Below are positions 1 through 8,796 of a stretch of DNA of 64,000 nucleotides, piece by piece. The notes below the pieces were generated by a model. The model worked only from the letters and a program-made list of their open reading frames with translations. It made no database searches and was not told where the DNA came from. This stretch comes from JAYPUA01 sp038133845 (lineage in GTDB: Bacteria > SAR324 > NAC60-12), in NCBI GenBank assembly GCA_038133845.1, contig JAYPUA010000001.1:62001-126000 (forward strand). The letters are read 5' to 3'. Made by a program: the position numbers and the translations under genes. Within the stretch, counting starts at the first letter, position 1; each line of letters starts with the position of its first letter.

Positions 1-1817
1 ATCTGTCCCAACTCTTCCAGCAACTCCGACAAGGCGTTGCGGGTCTCGAAGGTGTAGGGGTGCGCTTCTCCCAGCACCTCGCGTTCCAACTCCAGGGTTC
101 TCTGGAGCAACTCGATGGCCTCGTCACTCCGCTCCAGTTTCCCGAGCAACACACCCATGTCGTTCATGCTGCGCAGGCTGTCCGGGTGCCGTTCTCCAAA
201 CACCTCGGTCCGGCGCTCCAGTGCGGTCTGCAGCAAGGTCTCAGCCTCCTCGAAATTCTCCAGCTGCATCTGGACACGGCCGAGGTTGTTGAGCGCCTTC
301 ATGGTGTTCTGATGCTTCTCTCCCAGAGCCTGCTCCCACGAGGTGTAGACCTGCTCGAAGAGCGGCAGGGCATCTTCCGGGCGCTCCATGCGCAAGTAGA
401 GGTAGCCGAGGTTGTTCAGGCCTGCCAAGGTGTTGGAGTGATCGGCCCCGAAAACCTTGGTGTTCAGTTCGTTGACCTGTTGATAGGTCAGCTCTGCCCG
501 GGTGAAGTCGCCCTGGGATTCGTAGAGCATCGCCAAGTTGTTCAGCAACGCCAGCGTGGTCGGATGCTCGGGGCCCAGCACCAACTCGGCGCTGACCTTG
601 GCTTTTTGGTAAAGCGGCTCGGCTTCATCGTAAATGCCTTGATTTTCCAGCAAGAGCCCCAGGTTGTTGGAGATCGAGATCGCCTGTGGAGAGTCTCCTC
701 CGAGCCCTTCCACCATGATCTGCAGGGCCTTGCGGAAGTTCTCCTCGGCTTCGGCCAGCGAACCCAGTCGGCGCTGCACGCTGGCGATGTTGTTCAGGTC
801 GGTCCCTACGTTCGGGTGGTCTTCTCCGAGCAGGGCGACTTCAATCTCGTAAATCCCTTGATGCAGCAGCAGGGCTTCTTCCAGACGCCCTGTGTCCTCA
901 TAAAGTTGAGCCAGGTGGCTGGTGCCCTGAATCGTCAGGGGGTCTTCCGGACCAAGATCCTGGCGGGCCAACTCGAGCATGAGGTTGAACTGCTCCTCCG
1001 AGGCCTCGAATTCTCCTTGCTGACGTAGGATTTCGGCCAGGTTTTCCATGGATTCCAAGGTGCTCAGAGCGCTCTCTCCCAAGCTTTCGCGTTGCTTTTC
1101 CAGCAGGGGCTCCACCTGCGCACGAGCTTCAGCCAGGTTCCCGCGGAGCAGGAGCACACGGACCAGCTGAGATTGAGTTTCCAGGACGTCGGCATCATCA
1201 GCACCCAGAGCCTGTTCCAGCAGTCCGGACACCTCGGACAGGAGCCCCTCGGCTTCTTCCAGACGCCCCAGCTGGACCAGAGTCAGAGCGAGCGCGCGCT
1301 TGCGAAGCAGGGCCTGAGGCGATTCGGGTCCGAGAGCAAACTCAGTGATCTCGAGAGCTTGGCGCTGCAGCGCCTCCGCCTCTTCCAAGGCGCCAACCCA
1401 AGCCAGAAATTCGGCATAGCGGTCTAGCGTGTTCAGGGTAACCGGAGCCTCCAGTCCAGGGCCTTGCTGGGCCAACTCCAAGATCTGCTGGTAGGTGCCG
1501 TTGGCCGCCTCGTAATCTCCGATCTCGCTCTCCAGTTGCGCCTGAAGCAGGAAGGTCTCCAGGGTCCTCACGTCGGCCGGACCAAAGGTCTGATCCGCCA
1601 GGGCGACGGCCTCCTTGGCGGCTTCCAGGGCTTCATCCAGCCGGCCCTCCTCGTAGAGAGCTTCAATCCGAGAACGCGCCTCATCCCACTCGGCGGCTTG
1701 GGACGAGCTTTCTATCGTAGGAGCCTCGTCACTTGCAGTTTGTGCGATTGCAGGGGCTCCGGCCAAGAGGAGCCAGGTCAAGATCAAAGCAGAGGAGAGG
1801 ATTCGGGGATGGTTCAT
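1..1817 (-). CDS. Secreted TPR-repeat protein, kinesin-light-chain type (C-terminus off window)
   Basis: Reading leftward from an ATG at 1817 the frame stays open to the window edge, giving 605 visible residues. The start is preceded by a good Shine-Dalgarno (AAGGAA, about 8 nt upstream). The N-terminus is a signal peptide (hydrophobic ILSSALILTWLLLAGAPA, then AIAQ). The rest is tandem repeats of about 42 residues with TPR spacing and a recurring G-x-x-HP-x-T/S-L and LNNLG pattern, as in kinesin-light-chain/TPR_12 repeats. Such repeats mediate protein-protein contacts. No enzymatic domain is visible in the part seen, so the function is unknown. The signal peptide predicts periplasmic or outer-membrane location. 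It starts 38 nt after the stop of the ABC-F gene and may be co-transcribed with it. Confidence 0.85.
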   Translation of the reverse strand, partial: MNHPRILSSALILTWLLLAGAPAIAQTASDEAPTIESSSQAAEWDEARSRIEALYEEGRLDEALEAAKEAVALADQTFGPADVRTLETFLLQAQLESEIGDYEAANGTYQQILELAQQGPGLEAPVTLNTLDRYAEFLAWVGALEEAEALQRQALEITEFALGPESPQALLRKRALALTLVQLGRLEEAEGLLSEVSGLLEQALGADDADVLETQSQLVRVLLLRGNLAEARAQVEPLLEKQRESLGESALSTLESMENLAEILRQQGEFEASEEQFNLMLELARQDLGPEDPLTIQGTSHLAQLYEDTGRLEEALLLHQGIYEIEVALLGEDHPNVGTDLNNIASVQRRLGSLAEAEENFRKALQIMVEGLGGDSPQAISISNNLGLLLENQGIYDEAEPLYQKAKVSAELVLGPEHPTTLALLNNLAMLYESQGDFTRAELTYQQVNELNTKVFGADHSNTLAGLNNLGYLYLRMERPEDALPLFEQVYTSWEQALGEKHQNTMKALNNLGRVQMQLENFEEAETLLQTALERRTEVFGERHPDSLRSMNDMGVLLGKLERSDEAIELLQRTLELEREVLGEAHPYTFETRNALSELLEELGQ

Positions 1818-1855
1818 CACGGTTCCTTGTGTTGGTTCTGTTGCGTCTTGTGATT

Positions 1856-3787
1856 TCAGGCTTCCATCAGGTTGCGCGCTTCCTCAACCTTTTCGGAGGC
1901 GGTCTCCCAGTGCTGCAGGTCATCCGCAAGCTTCTTGCCAAGGCGGCTTTTGTACTTTTCCAACTCCCGGACTTTTTCTCCTGGAGTTTTCTGATAGAAG
2001 TCGGTCTCGCTGAATCGCGTGTTGAGCTTCTCGATTTCCTGCTCGGTGTCGGCAATGCGCATCTCCAGCTTTTCCAGCTCCCGCTCCATGCGGGTCAACT
2101 GCTTGCGGAGTTCACGCCGGTCTGCCTGGCTTGTCGGCTTGGTCGAGGACCTTGCGGATTCCCGGGTCCGGGAGAGTCCTTGATCACGGCTGAGGTAGTC
2201 GTCTCCGAAGCGCTCCAGGTATTCATCGTAGTTTCCCTTGAAGTTGCGGGCCCCTTCCGGAGTGAGTTCCAGGACGTGTGTGGCGATGCGTCTGACGAAG
2301 TGCCGGTCGTGGCTGACCACCAGCACAGTTCCAGGATAGCGCTCCAGCGCATCGGCCAGGGCCTCCACGCCTTCAAGGTCCAGGTGGTTGGTGGGCTCGT
2401 CCAGCACCAGCACGTTTCGCTTCTCCATCATGATCCGGGCAAAGAGCAGCCGGGCAGACTCCCCTCCGCTGAGCGATTTGGCCTGCTTGAGCGCCTCGTC
2501 CCCGGAGAGCAACACCCGCCCCAGCATACCCCGGATGAAGCTGACCGATTCCTGAGGGGCAAACTGATAGAGCCACTCGTAGGCGCTGATCGCTCCTTGA
2601 AGCTGCTCGTGGTGATCCTGGGCAAAGTAGGAGATGCTGACCTCGTGCCCCCACTCCCACTGGCCTGCATCCGCAGCGGTCTTCTCCAGCAGCAGCTTGA
2701 GGAGCGTGGACTTGCCGATCCCGTTGGGGCCGATCAGGGCGATCTTCTCTCCGCGCTCAATCTCCAGAGAGACGTTCTCCAGCACCGAGACGTCTCCAAA
2801 GCTCTTGGAGAGGTTCTTGGCCTTGAGCACGAGCTTTCCGGAAGGCCGCGTTTGCTCGAAGCGGAGCTGTGGGGCAATCCGGGAGGAGCGCTTGATCTCC
2901 GGAATCTCCATCTTCTCCATCTGCTTGACCCGAGACTGAGCCTGCCGCGCCTTTGTGGCCTTGTAGCGGAAGCGGTCGACAAACGCCTGCATCTCTGCGA
3001 CCTTGCGCTCCTGGCTTTCGATGAGTTTGCGCTTTTGCTCCTCGTTCAGCAACTTGGCCTCCAGAAACTGCTCGTAGTTCCCGGTGTAAAGTCGCAACTC
3101 CTGATAGTCGATGTCCACGATGTGGGTGGCGACCGCGTTGAGGAACTGCCGATCGTGGGAGATGAAGATCAAGGTGCCCTGAAACTGTTCGCGCAGAAAG
3201 TTCTCCAGCCACTTGATCGAGATGATGTCGAGGTGGTTGGTGGGTTCGTCCAGCATCAGGACATCCGGAAGGCGAAACAGGAGCTGGGCCAGCAGCACCC
3301 GGAGTTTGAACCCTCCCGAGAGGGCACGCATCGGGCCCGTGTGGTACGCGTTTCCGATACCGAGTCCGGCCAGCAGCTCGGAGGCAAACGGCTCGGCGGT
3401 GTAGCCGTCCTGCTCGGCGATCACGCCCTCCAGCTCGGCAAGCCGGTGTCCGGTCTCTGCGTCCTGTTTCCCGGTGTGGAGCAACTCCTCTTTCTCCTGA
3501 AGTGCCTCCCACAGCTCCGGCCGGCCTCGGAGGACCACATTGAGCACGGACTCCTCCTCATAGTGGAAGTGATCTTGCCGCAGGACTCCGAGCCGGACGT
3601 CCCGAGGAACGGACACCACGCCGGAGGTCGGGGTCTCCTCTCCGGAGAGCAGGCGCAGCAGGGTGGTCTTTCCCACTCCGTTCGCTCCTACCAGCCCGTA
3701 GCGCTTGCCCGGATCGAAGTTGAGAGATGCTTCCTCAAAAAGGACTTTCTGCCCGTAATTCATGGTGAGGGAAGCGAACGCGATCAT
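1856..3787 (-). CDS. ybiT: ABC-F family ATPase, YbiT-like (ribosome-associated)
   Basis: A soluble protein of 643 aa with two ABC nucleotide-binding domains and no membrane segments. ABC-F proteins act on the ribosome rather than in transport. The first Walker A (GANGVGKT) is at residues 34-41 and the second is GPNGIGKST. Both signature motifs (LSGGFK, LSGGES) and both Walker B/D-loop stretches (LDEPTNHLD) are intact. The N-terminal pattern SLTMNYGQKVLF and GKRYGLVGANG resembles YbiT more than EttA. A charged coiled-coil tail of about 100 residues makes it longer than E. coli YbiT (about 530 aa) and resembles the Uup tail. The frame extends upstream to 3919, but homology begins at MIAFASL, so I start at 3787. 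The exact subfamily is an inference. Confidence 0.85.
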   Translation of the reverse strand: MIAFASLTMNYGQKVLFEEASLNFDPGKRYGLVGANGVGKTTLLRLLSGEETPTSGVVSVPRDVRLGVLRQDHFHYEEESVLNVVLRGRPELWEALQEKEELLHTGKQDAETGHRLAELEGVIAEQDGYTAEPFASELLAGLGIGNAYHTGPMRALSGGFKLRVLLAQLLFRLPDVLMLDEPTNHLDIISIKWLENFLREQFQGTLIFISHDRQFLNAVATHIVDIDYQELRLYTGNYEQFLEAKLLNEEQKRKLIESQERKVAEMQAFVDRFRYKATKARQAQSRVKQMEKMEIPEIKRSSRIAPQLRFEQTRPSGKLVLKAKNLSKSFGDVSVLENVSLEIERGEKIALIGPNGIGKSTLLKLLLEKTAADAGQWEWGHEVSISYFAQDHHEQLQGAISAYEWLYQFAPQESVSFIRGMLGRVLLSGDEALKQAKSLSGGESARLLFARIMMEKRNVLVLDEPTNHLDLEGVEALADALERYPGTVLVVSHDRHFVRRIATHVLELTPEGARNFKGNYDEYLERFGDDYLSRDQGLSRTRESARSSTKPTSQADRRELRKQLTRMERELEKLEMRIADTEQEIEKLNTRFSETDFYQKTPGEKVRELEKYKSRLGKKLADDLQHWETASEKVEEARNLMEA

Positions 3788-3912
3788 TTTGGAGCAGATT
3801 CCGGAGGTTGAAAGTGATGCGGTGTGGTGCTCGAGTGTGCAACGCAAGCGCGTCTGCATCGAGCCTGACGAGAGCAGAACTCTTTCATTTTGCAAAAATT
3901 TAAAAAAATTCC

Positions 3913-3942
3913 TTGCCAACTACAATGCGATTTTCCCATAAT
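3913..3942 (+). promoter_or_regulatory. Candidate sigma70 promoter for the 4017 gene
   Basis: TTGCCA (3913-3918) and CATAAT (3937-3942) are separated by 18 nt. They lie in the A/T-rich part of the 229-nt divergent gap between the ABC-F gene and the plus-strand gene at 4017, giving a leader of roughly 65-70 nt. Pattern match only. Confidence 0.45.
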
Positions 3943-4016
3943 CGCAAATCGCTCCTTGGCGCTTGACCTGCCTTGCTCCTCCAAAAGCGGTCGTCCTTTC
4001 CCTTGCTACCTGATTC

Positions 4017-5456
4017 ATGCACCGAAGCGTATTGACCCGGGAACACCCAGCCTCTCCGGATGTGCTCCTTCCGGATGAGGCGGGGCTTCTGGCTCAGCTG
4101 CTGGAGCATTTGCTCTATTCGGGGTTTGTCCTGGATCGGCCTACAGCATCCGAACGCGAGGCGGGAGAGTGGGTGCTGCGCTGCTTTCTTGAGCAAGAAG
4201 GCCAGTTCCTGCGGGCCCAGATCGCTCCGGAGCGTCGCGAGCGGTTCATGAGCTATCTGCGTCAGCACGACCCGGCCCTGATGCGGGAGCGCCTCCACCA
4301 CCGGATCATCCGGAGCTTCAACCAGGTCGCCCGCGGACAGTCTCATCCCGTGATCCTCAAGCGCAGAGCCATGCAGGGGCTGGGAGATCCGGAGCACCCG
4401 CTTCAGGAACTCCTGATGCTTCTGGAGGCCTACTGGACCTTGCAGAACGGAGAGATTCCCGATACGTCTGAAGGTGCGGCAAGCGCGTTCTCCGCCTTTG
4501 AGGAGATGGAGGGGCCCGAGAGTACGGAGTCCCGCTTCACTCCGGAGGACGTCCTGAGGCTGCGGCGTGAGGTTCAGGAACGCTTGGAAGGCAAAAAGTT
4601 CGTCAACGTGATCTTGGGGGCGATCGCGGCGCAGCAGGGAAGGACCGTGGAGCAACTTCAGGCAGAGCAGTCTTCGGACGCCAGTCTCTCGCATGAGCAG
4701 AGCGCCCGGGAAATCCCTGCGGGCACCCCCCTTCAATTTGTTCGACCCTCTCAGTACAAGCCTCTCGCGGGAGCGGCTCGGGTCTCTACATCCCAGGCTG
4801 GTAGTTCTTCCGTTCCCTTGGTAGCATCGGCAGAGCCTTCGGAAGGTGCCTTGCCCTCGGAGAATGAGTCAGCCGCTTTTGAGGCAATCCCGGAGATCCC
4901 TGCTGAGGAAATCTCTTCTGCCGATGAGCTACCGACGGATTGGACCTTGGGGGTGGAGGAGGCGACTCTGGAGCAACCTCAGGAGTCGCCTACGCTTGAT
5001 CCTGAGCCTTTTCTGGAAGAGGATGAGGAGGTGGAGGGACTTTCTCCGGCAGATCAGCCCCCGACTCTCTCGGATTTGGCTGCATTTGATGAAGACGAGT
5101 CAGATGTCGGTGAAGATCTGGAAATTGATAACCCTGGAACGGTGCAGGTTGTGGAAGACGAAGCAGATGTAGTATTTGGAAACGGAACCATCACCTCTGA
5201 AGCGATGGTCAAGTTTGTCCACCAGTATCCGGACTCAGCGCTCAAGTTTGTCTTTCGGAGGGATATCGATGGGAGACCCTTGCCCCGTGAGCATGAGGAT
5301 GTCCACATCATGTGGGAAAACCGTGACCTCAAGCGCCCGAAAGTACGTCGTTACGTGCTGAAGTTGCTGGGCATGGAAGACTTCCCGGATCTCCCCATCC
5401 ACGAGTTGCTGGGCGAACTCCGGAGCAAGATCTTCGAGATGCAGCACAACAAGTAG
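4017..5456 (+). CDS. Hypothetical protein with acidic low-complexity centre
   Basis: A 479-aa soluble protein I do not recognise. Residues 1-220 are helical and charged (a motif such as LRQHDPALMRERLHHRI is typical). Residues about 225-385 form a Pro/Ser/Glu/Asp-rich acidic linker, probably disordered. The last 85 residues look folded and basic-aromatic (FVFRRDIDGRPLPREHE, then RRYVLKLLGMEDFPDLP). There is no signal peptide or membrane segment, so it is probably cytoplasmic. Two folded ends joined by an acidic linker suggest a scaffold or regulator, but that is speculation. No clear Shine-Dalgarno precedes the ATG at 4017. It is convergent with rseP, with stops only 4 nt apart. Confidence 0.75.
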   Translation: MHRSVLTREHPASPDVLLPDEAGLLAQLLEHLLYSGFVLDRPTASEREAGEWVLRCFLEQEGQFLRAQIAPERRERFMSYLRQHDPALMRERLHHRIIRSFNQVARGQSHPVILKRRAMQGLGDPEHPLQELLMLLEAYWTLQNGEIPDTSEGAASAFSAFEEMEGPESTESRFTPEDVLRLRREVQERLEGKKFVNVILGAIAAQQGRTVEQLQAEQSSDASLSHEQSAREIPAGTPLQFVRPSQYKPLAGAARVSTSQAGSSSVPLVASAEPSEGALPSENESAAFEAIPEIPAEEISSADELPTDWTLGVEEATLEQPQESPTLDPEPFLEEDEEVEGLSPADQPPTLSDLAAFDEDESDVGEDLEIDNPGTVQVVEDEADVVFGNGTITSEAMVKFVHQYPDSALKFVFRRDIDGRPLPREHEDVHIMWENRDLKRPKVRRYVLKLLGMEDFPDLPIHELLGELRSKIFEMQHNK

Positions 5457-5460
5457 GGGC

Positions 5461-6762
5461 TCAGTCCCAGACCTGAAGCAGGTCGTTGTAGGTGACAAAC
5501 AGCATCAGCATGATGAGTACGGAGAAGCCGATCATCTGAGTGCGCTCGCGCATGGCGACGCTGAGCGGGCTGCCCTTGACCTTCTCCATCGCCAGCATCA
5601 GGATGTGCCCTCCATCAAGCGCCGGAATGGGCAGGAGGTTGAAGATGCCCAACTGCAGGCTGATGACCGCGACCATGAAGAACAGGTTTGTCCAACCGCT
5701 TTCTGCGGCCTCTCCGATCACCATCCCGATTCGTACCGGACCTCCCAACTCATCCACCGAGCCGTTGCCGGAGAGCATCTGGCCAATGAAAGTGAAGGTA
5801 GAGACCACCATCGACACCAGTCGATCCGAGCCCTTGACGATTGCCTCACCCAGGCTGTGAGACTGGACGACCATCCCCATGCTCATCCCGATCAAAAGAC
5901 GTCCTGAATCTGAATCCTGATAAGGAGTCAACTCGAACTCCCAAGACTCTCCGCCACGGTCCACTGCTACTGTCAGGGGCTGGGGAGCGATTCCGTCCGG
6001 ATGCAGGTCCTGCACGGTTTTGCTGATGTCTGTCCAGTCACCAATCGGGGTCTCGTTGATGCGGAGAATCCGATCTCCGGAGGCCAGCCCTGCTCGCTCT
6101 GCAGGGGCTCCGGACACCAGATTTCCAACGACGGGCGGGATCACGGGGTTCCAGCCGGCACCTCCAGCCTGATAGAATTCCCGGATGGGGACTTGTGCCT
6201 GCTGAATGCGCCCTGCGCGCTCGTACTCCAGCACGAGGTTTTCTCCCGGGGGAACCGCGCTGATCTGGTCATTGACCGCCTGCCAGCTAAAGGTCTCCTG
6301 CCCATTGACCTTGAGGATCAACTCTCCACCCTCGAGTCCCATGGATTCGGCCAAGCTGCCAGCCTGCACGCTGCGGATCTCCGGGATCTCGTTCAGATAT
6401 GCCGGCGCAGGAGTGCCCATCCAGTAGACCAGCGGCATGAAAAGGAGCGCCAGGAGCAGGTTGGCCAGCGGTCCGGCAACCAGGATGTAAAGTCGCTGCA
6501 GGATGGTCTTGGATGCGTAGTTGCGCGGATCGGAGGGGTCTTCGTCCATGGTGTTCTGCCCAAACAGCCGCACGTATCCTCCTAGCGGAATCGCTGAGAC
6601 CATGTACTCGGTCTCTCCAATTCGCTTGCTCCAGACCCTGGGCGGAAAGCCGATGGAGAACGATTCCACCCGAACCCCAACGTGACGGGCCGCCAGATAG
6701 TGCCCCATTTCGTGGATGAACACCAAAAAGCTCAGCACGAGGAGAAAGATCAGAATCGTCAT
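5461..6762 (-). CDS. rseP: RseP site-2 metalloprotease (RIP family, M50)
   Basis: A 433-aa inner-membrane zinc protease that cleaves membrane-spanning substrates such as anti-sigma factors and signal-peptide remnants. The zinc motif HEMGH is at residues 17-21 in the first membrane segment. The third ligand region (PIPALDGGH) is in the C-terminal membrane part. Two PDZ-like segments lie between them in the periplasm. Length and order match RseP (E. coli about 450 aa). The start at 6762 has GGAG 7 nt upstream. It is the last gene of the uppS-cdsA-dxr-rseP series, the usual proteobacterial order, 13 nt after dxr. No rseA/rpoE homologue is in this window, so the substrate here is unknown. Confidence 0.95.
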   Translation of the reverse strand: MTILIFLLVLSFLVFIHEMGHYLAARHVGVRVESFSIGFPPRVWSKRIGETEYMVSAIPLGGYVRLFGQNTMDEDPSDPRNYASKTILQRLYILVAGPLANLLLALLFMPLVYWMGTPAPAYLNEIPEIRSVQAGSLAESMGLEGGELILKVNGQETFSWQAVNDQISAVPPGENLVLEYERAGRIQQAQVPIREFYQAGGAGWNPVIPPVVGNLVSGAPAERAGLASGDRILRINETPIGDWTDISKTVQDLHPDGIAPQPLTVAVDRGGESWEFELTPYQDSDSGRLLIGMSMGMVVQSHSLGEAIVKGSDRLVSMVVSTFTFIGQMLSGNGSVDELGGPVRIGMVIGEAAESGWTNLFFMVAVISLQLGIFNLLPIPALDGGHILMLAMEKVKGSPLSVAMRERTQMIGFSVLIMLMLFVTYNDLLQVWD

Positions 6763-6775
6763 CTTCTAACTCCGT

Positions 6776-7981
6776 TCAGGAAAGATTAAGTGCAGGCTGC
6801 TCCAGAGTTTTTCGTACCTGAAGTCGGCCCCATTGGTCTGCTGCGATGGCATCCTCAATCCGGATGATGCCTTTGAGAAAAGGCAGAGCTTCTGCATTTT
6901 GCACGGTTTTCTTCCAGAGGTCCAGAACATCCCGGAGCATCCGTGCGATTTGAAGAAAGGTACAGCGGCCTTCCAGGAAGGCGGAGACGGCTTCTTCGTT
7001 GGCTCCGTTGAGTACCGCGGGTGCGCTCCCTCCAAGCTGTGCCGCTTCAAAAGCCAAGGTGAGCGCCGGGTAGCGCTCTGGACTCCACGGCTCAAACTGC
7101 AGGGTCTCCAGTTCTGCAATGCGGAGCGGAGTCGTCTCTACAGGGAGGCGGTCCGGGTAGGCCATGCAGTAGGAGATCGGAATTCGCATGTCCGGCTGCC
7201 CAAGCTGAGCCAGGAAGGAGCCGTCCACATACTCGACGAGCGAGTGGACGATGCTCTGGCGGTGCTGAACGACCTCAATTGCGTTGACCGGAACGCCAAA
7301 CAGCCAGTGCGCCTCAATCACCTCCAGCCCCTTGTTCATCATGGTCGCAGAGTCGATGGTGATCTTGGGGCCCATCTCCCAGTTTGGATGATTCAGGGCC
7401 TCCTCGGGAGTGATCTGGTCGAAGGTGTCCAGCGGGCGGTCCCGGAAAGCGCCGCCGGAGGCTGTGAGGATCAAGCGCCGGACTCGATCACGCGCCTGCC
7501 CTTGCAGGGCCTGAAAGATCGCGTTGTGCTCGCTGTCCGTAGGCAAGAGGAGCGCTCCACTGCGCTGTGCCTCTTGCATTAGCAGCTCTCCTGCGAGCAC
7601 CAGAGGCTCCTTGTTGGCCAGCGCGATGGCCTTGCCAGCACGAACTGCGGAAAAGACCGGAGGCAATCCCGCTGCGCCGACGATCCCAGCGATCACCAGG
7701 TCCACCTCCGGAGCCTGCGCCGTCTGGCAGAGCCCCTCGATGCCGATCTGAACGACCAACTCCGGAAACTGTTCACGAAGAATCTGTGCAGAGGAAGGGT
7801 CGGTGATGGTCACCGTGACTGGCGAGAACTCCCGGATCTGCTCGGTCAGGCGTTCCAGGGAGGAGTGGCAGGTCAGGGCGTGAACCCGGAAATGCTCTGG
7901 AAATTGGCGCACAATGTCCAAGGTGCTGCCTCCGATCGACCCGGTCGACCCTAGGACAGCAATGGACTTGGGGGCGTTCAT
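6776..7981 (-). CDS. dxr: 1-deoxy-D-xylulose 5-phosphate reductoisomerase
   Basis: A 401-aa cytoplasmic enzyme of the MEP isoprenoid pathway, converting DXP to 2-C-methyl-D-erythritol 4-phosphate with NADPH. The N-terminal dinucleotide-binding motif GSTGSIGGSTLD directly follows the start. Central family blocks (LANKEPLVLAGELL, LPTDSEHNAIFQAL, ASGGAFRD, NHPNWEMGPKITIDSATMMNKGLE) carry the metal- and substrate-binding residues. The frame reaches back to 8092, but the family start is MNAPKSIAVLG at 7981, whose ATG overlaps the cdsA stop as ATGA. It supplies isoprenoid precursors, including those used by UppS two genes upstream. Confidence 0.96.
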   Translation of the reverse strand: MNAPKSIAVLGSTGSIGGSTLDIVRQFPEHFRVHALTCHSSLERLTEQIREFSPVTVTITDPSSAQILREQFPELVVQIGIEGLCQTAQAPEVDLVIAGIVGAAGLPPVFSAVRAGKAIALANKEPLVLAGELLMQEAQRSGALLLPTDSEHNAIFQALQGQARDRVRRLILTASGGAFRDRPLDTFDQITPEEALNHPNWEMGPKITIDSATMMNKGLEVIEAHWLFGVPVNAIEVVQHRQSIVHSLVEYVDGSFLAQLGQPDMRIPISYCMAYPDRLPVETTPLRIAELETLQFEPWSPERYPALTLAFEAAQLGGSAPAVLNGANEEAVSAFLEGRCTFLQIARMLRDVLDLWKKTVQNAEALPFLKGIIRIEDAIAADQWGRLQVRKTLEQPALNLS

Positions 7982-8796
7982 GTGAGGAGCATCAGGTAGT
8001 AAAAGAGCGGTGCCGCAAGCAGGTGACCGTCCACGCGATCCAGGATTCCACCGTGACCGGGAAGAATGAACCCCGAATCCTTGACGTTGCAAAGTCGCTT
8101 CACCTTGGACTCGACCAGATCACCGACCTGTCCAACAACGGCCACGGCCACGGCCAGCAGGAGCGCCTGGATCCACGTTAGGGAAAGAAAGAGCCCAGCA
8201 TGGATCATGCCCACCAGAGCGGCTGCGATGACGCCGCAGGTGCTGCCTTCCCAGGTCTTCTTGGGACTGATGGCCGGAGCAAGCGGGGTCTTGCCGAGGC
8301 GTTTTCCTCCAAAGTAGGCGGCGATGTCGCTGAAGGAGATCACCAGGAGCAGGAAGAACAGCAGGGCCACTCCTTCCGGAAGCATCCGGACGAGGATGAA
8401 GTGGTGGATGCCCCAGACCACCCAGAGCATGCCGAACAGGCCGTTCCCGAGTGCATAAAGCTCCATCTGGGCGACCTTGGGGAGGTAGATCAGCTCGTGA
8501 ATCAACCAGGCGATCACACACAGGACCAGCAGCGCCGTCATGCCGGCAGGTCCAGCCGCGAGCGCCCCGATTCCCGTCAGCAATGCGGTCCCCGGAAGCA
8601 TCCACTGGGGAAGCTGCCCAGGGCTTTTGGCAAACATCTCCCCGAACTCCCAAGCTCCCAGAACAGCGGTTGCGGTGACGATGATGGCGATCCAACTGAC
8701 CGGTGCGTATCCCAGCAGCAGCGCGACTCCTGCCGCCAGCGGGAGGCCGCTCTTGACGCGGGTCTGCACATCGGGGTTTTTGAGCTGCTCCAGCAT
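7978..8796 (-). CDS. cdsA: Phosphatidate cytidylyltransferase (CDP-diglyceride synthase)
   Basis: An inner-membrane enzyme of about 272 aa that makes CDP-diacylglycerol from phosphatidate and CTP for phospholipid synthesis. It has about seven hydrophobic segments. The CdsA signature is near the C-terminus (KVKRLCNVKDSGFILPGHGG, then ILDRVDG) with the expected Lys, Asp and PGHGG residues. Two starts are possible: GTG at 8799 (GTGA overlap with the uppS stop) or ATG at 8796 (TGATG junction). I prefer the ATG because AGGGG lies about 7 nt upstream of it. It sits between uppS and dxr in the conserved cell-envelope cluster. Confidence 0.94.
   Translation of the reverse strand: MLEQLKNPDVQTRVKSGLPLAAGVALLLGYAPVSWIAIIVTATAVLGAWEFGEMFAKSPGQLPQWMLPGTALLTGIGALAAGPAGMTALLVLCVIAWLIHELIYLPKVAQMELYALGNGLFGMLWVVWGIHHFILVRMLPEGVALLFFLLLVISFSDIAAYFGGKRLGKTPLAPAISPKKTWEGSTCGVIAAALVGMIHAGLFLSLTWIQALLLAVAVAVVGQVGDLVESKVKRLCNVKDSGFILPGHGGILDRVDGHLLAAPLFYYLMLLT

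Noticed and set aside
1733..3811. A 692-codon open frame on plus, opposite the ABC-F ATPase
   Set aside because: It is the mirror frame of a well-conserved ATPase in G+C-rich DNA, with low-complexity Leu/Gly/Gln translation and no domain.
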